Positions 1-11,300 of a stretch of 64,000 nt of DNA are shown here, piece after piece; within the stretch, counting starts at the first letter, position 1, and each line of letters starts with the position of its first letter. The stretch covers positions 17,874,450 to 17,938,449 of the forward strand of contig NC_134029.1 in NCBI RefSeq assembly GCF_964204645.1, in the 5' to 3' direction. Made by a program: the position numbers and the translations under genes. The DNA comes from Tubulanus polymorphus (Eukaryota > Nemertea > Palaeonemertea > Tubulaniformes > Tubulanidae). The notes below the pieces were generated by a model. That model was given only the letters and a program-made list of their open reading frames with translations, made no database searches and was not told where the DNA came from.

Positions 1-1420
1 ATGGTAATGATTGATATATTGTTTTTAAGGTGTAATTAGGAAGTTTATGTTTTAATTTACAAAGGATAAAAAGTATTCTTCGAAATTTAATTTCAACTTG
101 ATGTATATGTTGTTCCCATGTAATTTTATCGTCAACTATAACGCCTAAAAATTTGGCAGCTGTCACCTTTTTTTATTTCTTCATCATCAATGTATAGTTT
201 AATGGTCTTCGTTATTTTAATTCTTCCCGAGAATAATAAAAGGTCTTATCGATATTCAATGATAGTTTATTTTCAATTCGGAGTTCATTTCGGTTACGAG
301 GGTTTTAGAACATCTATTACTGTGTATTAAACTTGTGTCGTATGCAAAAAGGATGGAGTCTAGGATTTTCGCTGATTCTGTGATATCATTGATATATATT
401 AAAAATAAAAGTGGCCCTAGAATTGATCCTTGTTGTATTTCAACTTTAATGGCTTTAAAATCCGATAATGCTGAGTTAATGCTAGTTAATATTTTTTAGA
501 AAGCCAAATTGTTTGTCGGAGAGAATCGCGTGTTTAGTACAGAAGTTCGATAGTCGATTATACATGAGTTTTTCTAGAATTTTGGAAATAGAGGGGAGAA
601 TTGAGATAGGACGATAATTTGTTTGCTTCGCATGTGTCACCTGATTTAAAGATAGGTACAACTCTAGCCGTTTTGAGTTTACTAGGAACAGTTCCAGAAT
701 TGAATGATATGTTGAAAATATGGCATAAAGGGGCTACGATTTCCGGTATAACATATCTAATAATTTTCATGGGTACACCATCGGTGCCAGCAGTGTTTGA
801 GCTTTTGAGTGTTCGTACTAAATCAATAATTTCTGTCTCGACTACTGGAAATAGATAAAAGCTTGATGGGTTTTGATTAGGTAAAAGTGTCGAAAATCTT
901 GCTAGGTGCTGTTGATACTGTTAGCAAGTTTGGGACCGACGTTAACAAAATAAACATTGAATTCGTTGGCGATAGTGTAAAGATAGGTAGATGGTCAGAG
1001 ATATCAGATATGATCACCCCTGAGGTGTTGTTGTTGGAGATAGAATTTTTGTAAATATTGTCGATCAGAGTAGCCGTATAGTCAGTTATTCTAGTAGGTA
1101 CATGGATGAGTGGTTTAAATCCTGTAGATATGACTCCGTTTAGAAATTTTGAGGTCTGGTACATTGATCACTCTTTAATAGATTTATGGTATAGTCTCCT
1201 AGTAAATAGCACTCAGTTTTGCCTTTCAATAAGTTGGAGTATTCTCTCAAATTCGGTATTAAAATTTTCAATCTTTGTCCCTGGTGGTCTATATATCGTA
1301 CCGGTACCCAGTTTAATATTCTTATTTTTGCAGGATAATTCGATAAATAGACATTCTAATACATGCGTATCATCGGAGATTAGATCCGATCGTAATTTGA
1401 AATTTACATCTTTTTAATAT
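1..1420 (-). mobile_element. Degenerate non-LTR retrotransposon (LINE) fragment, runs off the window edge
   Basis: Read on the minus strand, 1164-877 encodes the end of an endonuclease domain: a stretch with HVPTRITDYTATLIDNIYKN is followed by the family's SDHLPIF motif. Next, 770-558 gives reverse-transcriptase fingers (KLKTARVVPIFKSGD). About 450-330 gives the palm: QGSILGPLLFLIYINDI, then FAYDTSLI where active elements have F/YADD. Frameshifts and stops separate the pieces, and the first catalytic aspartate of the ADD box reads as Tyr, so this copy cannot be active. Domain order (endonuclease, then reverse transcriptase) fits the Jockey/CR1 group; I cannot fix the clade. The 3' part continues beyond base 1. 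Confidence 0.85.
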
Positions 1421-1659
1421 AAAAACGTTACGATTAAGCTTAATTGTTTTGTCTCTTTTCTACTTCCGAAAATTTACTTGCTGCGAAGAAAAATGTACCT
1501 ACGATCATAAACTGCTTTTTCTATCGTATTACCGCGGTGAACTTGTTTGGCGCGAAAATAGAAGACAACGAACGCAACGACCTTGCTGGTATTCAGCGTA
1601 TACGGGCAGCGAGTGAGCGTACTCAATTGCAGAATTAGAGCTCAAGACTAACGAAAGTA

Positions 1660-1700
1660 TATGCTTGGGGTAATCATTTAAATGATTACTCCAAGGTAAG
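1660..1700. repeat. Short palindrome (hairpin)
   Basis: The segment CTTGGGGTAATCATTT is followed directly by AAATGATTACTCCAAG, giving an almost perfect 16-bp stem with one mismatch and no loop. It lies in gene-free DNA. Its role is unknown. Confidence 0.6.
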
Positions 1701-2825
1701 AGATAAGAGATTACTTCGAAGCCTCAATTTCATTAGTGAGCTCAGACAAGTTGTGGACAGCTCGCCCTATTTGCGTAACATAGTGTCCCTCAACTCAGTT
1801 AACCCGCAGTTTTAATCACGGTATTTATATGTTCAATTCAAATTTATATATTGTGGTTATTGTAATGTAAATTCTATGCGTTTAATACAGAATATAAGCA
1901 GACGGCGACAACTGAAGACGATATGGGAGAAAAATGCAAACGAAGAATTCAAGAGTGAATTTGCATGAAGCCAAATGGATGAGACACGTTATCTACAGTT
2001 TATTGATAAATAGTTTTATTTATGATATTAAAACAAATATCATTATTTTCATATTTACACAGATTTACATATTCATTCCATGAAATAACATGTATGTTTA
2101 ATATAAGAGGTTACATACATGATGGTCGAGCAATTCTTTTTACTATTCATTAGCAAAAAACGAGCTGACGATTATCCAAGTACAACATATGTATTTGCGG
2201 AAAGATTTCATATCGGTGCTGGAATTCACATAAAAACTCCTTCATTAAACAGGGGCGGATCTATGATGCGGTTTTGGGGTCCGGACTATTGCCTTCTCAT
2301 CGAAGTTGCCCTTTTAGTCAAGACAGAAATTTAATCTTTTCGGAAGGATTTGTTCAAAAATATCTAATATCGATGGCGGAACCCCCTCCCCGCTTGTGGC
2401 CTTCGACGTGGCTGCTCTATCCGAGAAACGCCTTTCCTTTTCTTCTGGACCCCGGCCTCCCATATTATCCTAGATTCGTCCCTGTTAAATGGCATTAATC
2501 CAGTTAAACGGTATATCAAATCAGTATAGGGGTAATACGTATTTTGTAAAACAGGGTCCTGAAGCAGTTATGCCATGCAAGTCCAAAAAATGATGTATCT
2601 ACAGCGGTCAGCAGATTGAGACAAGACAAATGCTCTATTGACAATATTCCGGGCCAGTTGCACAGTCATGGCTTAGATTTTATCTTATGCCCTTTCCTTT
2701 CGATTTTAGAACAGCCCTTGGATGTTTCTGGCCAAAGCACATGAAAAGTCCTACAGTAGTTACAATGGATATATGATAAATGATCCACCTGATCCGCTGT
2801 TTGCCAAATATCTCGCTGAACACCT

Positions 2826-2923
2826 GGATCCAGTTCAACAGTTGTAAGTTAAGATTCGACTCAGAGTTAACTCATTGAAACTGAATCGATTTTAACTCTA
2901 TCTCAAAACTGTGGAACTGGATC
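2826..2923. repeat. Snap-back repeat, GGNCCAGTTCCACAG family
   Basis: About 98 bp with inverted ends: GGATCCAGTTCAACAGTT on the left and AACTGTGGAACTGGATCC on the right. The interior holds paired GAGTTAACTC-type motifs. The same design recurs at 4346-4453 and 36672-36785, so this is a dispersed family and not a chance palindrome. Confidence 0.75.
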
Positions 2924-4345
2924 CTCCTAGTCGAATGTTTGGTTTAAGTTGCTACGCCAAAATGGAGCTGTAGCTAATTCCATTTTTTTGCAAATCATTC
3001 CAATCTTCAAATTCTGAAGAACCTATATACCGTGTTTTACGATCACAGTCCATGCGGCCGATTAGTAGAAAATCATACCCTGGTATGGGAGCCATGTCAT
3101 CACATGTACACCCAAATAAATACAGTATATGTACGAATGGAAATTTACACAGAAAATACCAGCAGTAAAACATAAAATATTAGCACCAAAATAAGCCAAG
3201 AGCATCCACAAAATACTGCAAGATAAAGTTGATATATGCTAAAGGCTCTTTGAGCTCAATTTCCTTAGCCAGGCAAGAATCATAGTCACTGAAGTGAATG
3301 CGGATGTAGGAAATTTCTCAATTCTTTACGAATTCTTATAGTTTAATCGGTAGATCAAGAAGACAAGGTCAATTCGCCCAATGAAAGTCCAATATTACAG
3401 TCCAAACAGGAAATATACTTGGCACCAGGCCCGTGCCGAGCTTTTTCGATTAAGATTAGCGCAAACAAAACACAATTGGAGTAGATGAAATTCAGTGAAC
3501 GGCAAGAGAAGATGCAAGTAAGGGAAAGGAATGGCAAAATACTATTTACACATTTTACATTCTTACATTCAGGCAGAAAATTACCATACAGTGAGCTTAA
3601 CTTCACGTGTATACAAGCTACTAGAACAGTAGCTGAGAGATGCAATCATGTACCATTTAGAAAACCAAAATTTACTGTCAATTGTCTAGCCGTGATTCCG
3701 CTCTCAACAACAAAAAATTACTCGAGACCCTTTATAAACTGGATAAGGGAGCTCAAGAATCAAAATTGATACCACACTGGAGTTCAAAATTCGTATGTCT
3801 GGAGTATGGGTAAGGGGTGTCGCCAGGGGGAGATCGGGGGCTTCCCAATGACCCCATATTCATATCCACTCATTTGTCAATAAATTCTTTTTTCTGACTG
3901 AGAGAAGTTGCGTAAACATCTTTACATCTTAAAATCGCTCCAAATGCTTGAAAAATTTACTGGGGGAACCTCCTCTCCCAATCAATTTGCGCCACACGCG
4001 TCTTCGGCGCTTGTGTTCTGGTTATTACTGATTTCGACCTCTCCGCAGACGCCCGTGATTCATAAAGCAACCAAAATAGACCACATTTAGAGTATGGGGT
4101 AACAATCTGGCACCCATACTTGACAAAAAATATTTACCCACTGAATCATATTTTGCCAACATAAACAAATAGGTGGGCCTGTGTGAGTGATTTCAAGACA
4201 AGATCAAAATCTTGATTAAGCTGATCCAGTTTAAGCAGTTCGATTGTATGAAGATTCAGCTCTTCATTTGTCCAGCTGATTATGGCTATTCTAAGCAGCA
4301 GATGAAGTATGTGAGCAGATAACCTTTAATGAAAGATATTCAGCT

Positions 4346-4453
4346 GGACCCAGTTCCACAGCTCTGAGTTAAATTTGACTCTAGAGTTAAAACATCGAAA
4401 ATGAACTAACTTTAACTCAGAGTTAACTAACTCACAAATGTGGAACCGGGCCC
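4346..4453. repeat. Snap-back repeat, GGNCCAGTTCCACAG family
   Basis: About 108 bp. The left end GGACCCAGTTCCACAG is inverted at the right end as TGTGGAACCGGGCCC. The interior carries two blocks containing AGAGTTAA, again in opposite orientation. It has no coding capacity. Confidence 0.8.
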
Positions 4454-5184
4454 TGGAATTCATAAGCAGTTTATACACGCAATTAATACGGAAAATATTC
4501 CATTTCTTATGATAGAAAAATATATACATGTATTGGATTGTGCAGTTTGAGCAATTCAACACAGCAAAGCAGGCGAACAGGAGGGAGCATTGATACTGTT
4601 AAGTGTAGAAAAAATTACATGTACAGCACAATCTTTCAAGATGTTTAGTCACAAGGCATATTACATCCATTTTCTAGTGTGAAATCACCCAATAGAGGTA
4701 GGCACTACATATATATGAATTGGTAGTGACATCACAGGCAAATTGTCTCAATAAATGATGACAATCATTATTAATTCAAATAATACGTTTCAATAAGCCT
4801 TCAAAGAAGTCTGCGTTCAAATGAATATATATCACGTTCAGTAAAATCAACGTGTTAAATCAATACTGCATTCAAAAAATATTTGATTACAAGACTGGAA
4901 GAGTGACAGAAAGTATTCAACCATCCATCAACGGTTTTAAGTCGTCACATTTCCATACACTGTTCCTACGTGCGTATACAACTCCTTGGTAAATATATAC
5001 AAGTCTAACTCGAATAGGTCAACACATTACCATGGTACTTTAAGTTCCTTCTCTATTTTGAGTTCCAACTTTTCTATTTCTAATTCATTTCACTATGTGT
5101 AAATCCTAGTTTCGATGAGTCATTGACCTAATCATGGCCGTGACTACACCAATTTAAGAAGGTTTGAATACGTAGTACAAATGC

Positions 5185-6452
5185 AACTAGGGGTCCAGGG
5201 ACACCATGCCCACTTGGGAAGTGGTTTCAAATGCTCAACAATCTAACAAATTCAATATTGAACGCCCCCTGGTGACCATATACAGAATCCAATGACCTTG
5301 AAACTCACCACAATCATAGAACATGTCAGCAGCTACGATTTTGTAATTGATTGTGATAACAAAATATGCCTCGTTACCAATTTAATATGGAAATACTAAG
5401 TCATTCTACTATTCAACGCCCCCTGGTGACCATATTCAAAACCCAATGACCTCGAAACTCACCACAATCATAGAATATGTCACGAACTACAACTTTGCAA
5501 TTGATCATGGTAACAAAATATGCCTAGGTACCAATATAATAAGGAAATACTAAGTTATTCTACTATTCAACGCCCCCTGGTGACCATATAGAAAAACTTA
5601 TGTCCTTAAAACTCGCAACAATCATAGATGATGTCATGAGCTACAACTTTGCAATTGATTGTGGTTACAAAATATGCATTGATACGAATATAATAAAGAA
5701 ATGCTAAGATATTGTATTATTCTACGCCCCCTGGTGGCCATATACAAAATCCAATTACCTTGAAACTCACCACAATCATAGAACACGTTATGAGCTACAA
5801 CTTTCTAATTGATTGTGGTAGCAAAATACGCTTAGGTATCAATATAATGTGGAAAAACTTTTTCCCACTTACGAATGAGTACTGCTGACACCAAGATGGC
5901 CGCCAATTGCGTCATAATTGGCTGATGAAAAATACCTGTCTCAGGTATAAAACATCCCTTTCCAAAGAATACCCATCACAAATTGTAATGAGAAATGGCA
6001 AACCAGTAGGAAGCTACAGGACTCAGAATTCGGGCCAAAATTAACATTTTTGGGCACTAAAAAGGTCATAGGACGGCCATCTTGAGTCCGACCAACCCAA
6101 TTTTTGTTATGTTGATGGGCCCTGGGGGGTTCACATATATCCGAAAGATCAAGGTAATTGATCAAAGCGTCTTCAAAATTTCCCTCAAAAAGTTCAAAAA
6201 TGTGTAAAAAGTGCTGATTTTGGTGAACAACAATGGCTGCCAGTCGGCCATCTTGATTCTGACAGGGCCAGTTTTTGGGCTGAAGATGTGTCTAGGGTAG
6301 ATACATGTGTAACCCAAATATCAAGACATTACCTTGAAGCGTCTTCAAAACTTCCCAAAATAACTGGATTCCGTCTACGGATGGACGGACGGACGACGGA
6401 CGAAAAGTCAACGCAATAGCCCGCTGGGACTAAAGTCCCAAGTGGGCTAAAA
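5185..6452. mobile_element. Non-autonomous transposon with central 154-bp tandem repeats, copy 1
   Basis: The same 1.25-kb structure occurs again at 17657-18900. It starts with CTAGGGGTCCAGGGACACCA, has a left block, four tandem units whose starts (5261, 5415, 5569, 5723) are exactly 154 bp apart, then a right block with an ATGGCCGCC-type segment and GGAC/GGACG runs. It ends in an imperfect hairpin (GCCCGCTGGGACT / AGTCCCAAGTGGGC) followed by TAAAAAC. The sub-terminal motif GCCCACTTGGGA occurs inverted at both ends. It has no ORF. The architecture resembles the Helitron/Helentron-related elements with central satellites known in molluscs. The 3' hairpin followed by CTAA fits, but the 5' TC end is not clear, so the class is an inference. 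Confidence 0.8.
5261..5876. repeat. Four-unit 154-bp tandem array inside the transposon
   Basis: Each unit begins AACGCCCCCTGGTGACCATA (or a close variant). It contains ACTCACCACAATCATAGA, then a segment ending in AATACTAAGTTATTCTACTATT-like sequence. The repeat starts lie at a constant 154-bp spacing. The fourth unit is the most diverged and runs into the right block. Confidence 0.85.
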
Positions 6453-7932
6453 ACAATCTCTAATACCAGGATTCATTAGTTTTGGAAGGGAGGTGCCAGT
6501 ACTCTCTGGTTTTTAGTTACACCGATTCATACAGAATAAGCACAGTTTATCGTACAGGTATCAACCTCCCTTTCAGACTTTCAAAATTTTCGTGTGAAAT
6601 CGGTGCCAATCGAAGTGTGGGGATTTAATGATTGATGTCTGGTATTTGCAGCCGATCTTGTTCTCAATTAAAAAGTGTCCCCAGTGGAATGGGTGAAGCC
6701 TCGACAATTAAGAACTGGAAGAATGGTGATTAAGTATCGAATTTCTGAGGGGCTGCTCCAGTCCAGAGGTTGATACCTGTGTCAGTATGAAAAAATATCA
6801 TCTATCCACATTACAAATATGTTTTTGCATGCAAGGGGTAATGTTTAATATGTCAGTAAAGCATTGATATGTTGCAATATTAACCATTCATTCATTTCCA
6901 CATTTAAATTACATCTATACTAGGCCAGATGTAGTACAAAAATCGACAGCGGTGCCAATACGCATACGAGAATTTCTCATCAAGCATTGACGTCCAAGAC
7001 GCTTTTTAAATACTGGTATATGATTTTGAATATATCGATTTTAGCACACATGCAATATTGCAGGATTGTAGGATAATAAGATGTGAAGAATAGATAAAAC
7101 GCAGGTTCAAAAGATTGAAATGAAATTCATTCATTAAATTGAAAATCTAATTACTGTAATCAAATCTAACTGCTGTAGTTGAATTTGCTCTTGTTAGTGA
7201 CAACTTGTCATCCACTATTAGCACTAATTTGAATAACGGGCCCATAATTCTTGTCTTTCAAAGTTTATTAATTCATGCTCTAAGAGAGAGTCTGAAACTG
7301 TAAGTGTATTTTTATTTTCTTTCTAATAAATGAATTTTGTTTTTATTTTGTATATAGCGGGTTTCAATCAATCACATTATCGCAGGATTGACTTCCATAG
7401 CTGCAAAGCTCAAAGCACATTGAGTACCGGTATATTACAGAGGATCCTCCTTATAAGGAACTCAGATATATAATGCCCAAAAATTAATTAAGACAGAGGC
7501 ACATCAAGGGATAAGATTAATTAGATCAAAGGCATTTTGATAGTACCTTCTTTTTTATCAGAAAAGTACCATTTGTGCCGTTGCTTAACAAAAAGTGCCC
7601 TTATGGGTTTTTTTCACAAAAATTGTGCCCTTCTTGAGTTTAAGTGCTTCAAAATTATGAGGGTCTAATGGAAGTCACATAAGACCCCGGGATCAGCCCT
7701 GCAAGATACAAATAGCTATCACTTATAAACAAACAACTTCAGTCCCCTGAAGTTTGCTGTAACAACAGTCTACTGCAATCCAATTCAGCAAATTGTGAGC
7801 GTCCACAATCCAAATATCTCTAATCAATGCCACAATCTTTAATACCCTCAATATATCAGGTTCAGTGTCTATCTCACACAGGGAGGAAGATTGAACTACC
7901 ATTCTTTGCATCCAAGTACAGCAACTGATTCA
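6453..7932. other. Probable 3' untranslated and flanking region of the SH3D19-like gene
   Basis: There is no coding exon. Minus-strand AATAAA hexamers occur near 7264-7340, a plausible place for cleavage and polyadenylation, though I cannot choose between them. A 15-bp inverted pair (ACAGGTATCAACCTC at 6554-6568, GAGGTTGATACCTGT at 6766-6780) suggests another small inverted-repeat element. Confidence 0.4.
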
Positions 7933-8352
7933 TTATTCTTGACTATCTTGAAGTGGTGTTATGACATCCACGTAAGAGACTGGAAATCGACCAATAACAT
8001 CGTTCAGTTCACCGACGAACCAATCAGCTCCTAACTGATCCAGTAAAACTATCAACTCGCCTGCCTATACATACATATAGAAAATATAGAATTTATATTC
8101 ATTGTGACATTGAGGTAAATTGTTGAATTTTGAGAATGAATAAAACGGTGTCATTACGATGTCATATACAATAGCGACCATCTTTTCTGAATAGATCTCA
8201 ACACCTAGTACAAACCTTAATTGTAAGTTCTTCATCATTTTGAGCTTCATAGTCATAAATAGCAATGGCTCGCGGAATATCCGAAACTGATGGGACCGAT
8301 CCGCGAACTGAATCTAGTGTGGGTGGTGGTCCTACTGGTTCCGGTAGTTCGT
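7933..8352 (-). CDS. SH3D19: SH3D19-like exons 14-15: fifth SH3 domain and stop
   Basis: Exon 14 (8352-8216) gives a short Pro linker, then AIAIYDYEAQNDEELTIK. Exon 15 (8064-7933) continues AGELIVLLDQLGADWFVGEL and GRFPVSYVDVITPLQ, and ends DSQE-TAA. The protein stops four or so residues past the SH3 fold, as is usual for this family. Confidence 0.9.
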
Positions 8353-11300
8353 CTGTTAGAAAAACCAAACATAAACAAGTAATCATTACTGCTAACAGCT
8401 GCAGCTGAAAGCTAAATTGGGATGACTTTTTGGGCTGGGAAGCCTTTTTAGTACCTCCCATTAACTTGGTAGCCATTAACTTGGTAGTTAGCTTTGCGGT
8501 TGAGTTAACCTCTATAAATTCTAAGTTTAACAGACCTTGTTTTATGTATAGATTGAGTAATAATTTTAAAATGTTTTTTATATGTAAAAATCTACAATCA
8601 GTTCACTATTTCTATTTCTATTACGTAAAATTCATCTCTTCTTTCAAGGTATGTAGAAAGGCTTTGCTATCCAGTCTAGAAAACCAATCCTAAATTGTAT
8701 ATCAAAATCAGCTCATCGACGATACGTACCGCATAAATCAACCTTAATATCCACATATGTTCTAGGAACCATCCCATGTTCATCACCTAAATAGCCCATC
8801 AACCAATCTTCACTTAGTGAAGCAGTTAGCGTTATTCGATCTCCTTCTTTAAAACTGAGGTCTCCTTCATTCATTCCCGCGTAGTCATACAACGCTATAC
8901 AGTGTGGCTCTAAATCCTGAATTTCAGAATAAAAAGATGTAAGCGGCCATATCAAAGCAGATTTTTCAAAGTTTGAAAATAAACATATTTCATTTATATT
9001 CCTTACTTCCTAATTCATATCGATTAATCTGATATTGATCAATAGCAGAACTTAAAATCAACCCAGTACTTTGATCATGTACCAGTACATTGTTTCAATC
9101 TCATATTTGTCTTGGATACTATATGTTTTCCTGTTTCTACATTGCATGTTACCAGCATTTATCGATCGACATGCATAAATGCAAAAAACGTCCGATGATA
9201 AGAATTTCGGGGTGCATATTGGACATTTTTTAGCATTTATGCATATTGATCGACAACTATCGGTGAGCCCGAAATTCTAATACCAATCAATCGTACTTCA
9301 TATGAATATTGAAACATCATGAAACAGCATTGTCTATCATACGAAAAAGATAATTCATGACAAACTATATTGTCTGTGGTTTAAGCCATTGATCATTTGC
9401 TAGTTTCATCAATCCAGGGGTCGTCGGTTTTCTTCTGGCCCTATGGTCAGTTAAGGTATTAAAACCTGATTTATTCAGTTAAGCCTAGCGCACACAGCAC
9501 AAAATAAACACGAAGCTGAAACGATTTATGGCTTGTTTCATGGCTGTGCATTGCTCCGAAACAAGAAACAACATTTCGGTTTCGCAAAACAAATGAACAC
9601 GGTTTGATTACTTTGTGCATTGTCATCTAAGTGGATAAACAAGAAACACTGACACACAAGAACTCATCCATATCATGAAACGATTTCTACTTTTCTCATT
9701 GCTATTGGCACTGTATATTTCTAATTTCGCCATGTGCAATATGAATCGGAGCATGTTTCTTATTTCGAGGTTTTTCTTGCTGTGTGCACTCTAGGCTTAA
9801 GTTTCAGTTTACCGCTTCAATAAATGCATTATCATTCACATCGGCTGCAGTGTTCAGCTGATCATTTGTCATATTCCACGATGAAGAATTATCCCGACAA
9901 TCCTGTGAATTATCATTTGATACCCGATGTCGGTCAGATGGCGAAGTGGGACTACTCTCCAGCGAGGATCCAGCTCCTTGTACCATCGGACTACTACTAC
10001 TACAACTCGAATCCGCTTCCCGTTGACTTGTTGGACTAGAATCTGTAGACAAGGTCTCTGTATAAGGAGGTAAGTCGGCGGGCAAATGATCTACAAATGT
10101 AGCAGGGAACCGGCCCTGTTTACCATTCATTTCTCCGAACAACCAATCGGGATCTACTTGACTTATCACAGTTATTCTATCACCGGGCTAAAGAATATAC
10201 GAGAAATTACAGTTAGGTAAATAATGTAGAGAAGTGCCCTTGAGTAGAAAATCTTAGCCCACAGCTGTGGAGCAAGTACCAGGGCCCTGTTTGGCATCTG
10301 TGGATGATAACTTCAACTCTAGAATTAAACATTTGAAAATTTTGACAAACTATTGACATTTCAACTCGCTTATTCAGCATAATTAGATTCAGACACAAGA
10401 GTTTGAACCAGTAAAGGCCAATGGAAGATTTCGGTCTATTTGCATATACAGTCAACCCCCGATATACCGCCCACATCAGTGCAGAACGATTTTGGCTGTA
10501 TAGAAAGTATGGCGGTATGACGGGTGTGTTTTACTATGTATTTGTATAGAGATGGACATTGAGAAAACCTGGGGGTAGGCAGGGGTGGCAGTGTATGGGA
10601 GGGCGGTATATCGGGGTTGACTGTAGATCTATGTTCTGGAAACTTACCAAAATTGAAAGTTCACCTTCAATGCCATCAAACTCATATTGAGCATACACAA
10701 TATTATCATCATCATTTCTATTTGTATTCACTTTCTCTGCTGGTTCCGGCCATCGGTTCTGTACTGGATTCGAAATGGCATTTTCTGTCGGCCAACCAGC
10801 GACATCATTTGACCAGCCGACATCTTCGTGTGGTAAATCTTCGACGATTTCTACGAAAGCCAAAGGGAACAGTCCCTGAACACCGTTCAGTTCTCCTTGA
10901 GCCCACTCTGTCTGAATACGCGACAATAAACGAATAATATCCCCGCTAGAGAATGACAGATCGTCTGCTGTTTGAGCTTCAAAGTCGAATAGAGCACGAC
11001 ATCTCGGTCTTGATATATCTAGGTTGTTCGCTGTATGACTAGGTTTTTGCACTTCCTAAGAAATTATATAAAATATCATTGTATCATGGCGAACTATGAT
11101 TCAAATCAGAGATAAAATGACTGCCAGAATTTGGTAATACATGTAAAACTTTATCGAATCATTTGCAAGACTTATCGGATTTAAAACCAGGTTCAAACTA
11201 ACAACTTTTAAGCAAGGCCGAGTGACTGCTAGCAACTCAATTCGCTGCAACCGCCAATAATGATTGCATCGCGAAGACCCTTTGACCTATTCACCCTAAA

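Larger units (their letters stand above)
1701..5183. other. Gene-free stretch downstream of the SH3D19-like gene
   Basis: I see no exon with paired splice sites or a protein-like reading here. The open frames are short and have no recognisable motif. The stretch contains two snap-back repeats (listed separately) and a GC-richer patch near 3950-4030 that resembles a patch at 44925-45020, probably a dispersed repeat. Confidence 0.5.

Noticed and set aside
5261-5876. Regular repeats that might suggest a CRISPR array
   Set aside because: Units are 154 bp, contiguous and similar throughout, with no unique spacers; the DNA is animal.
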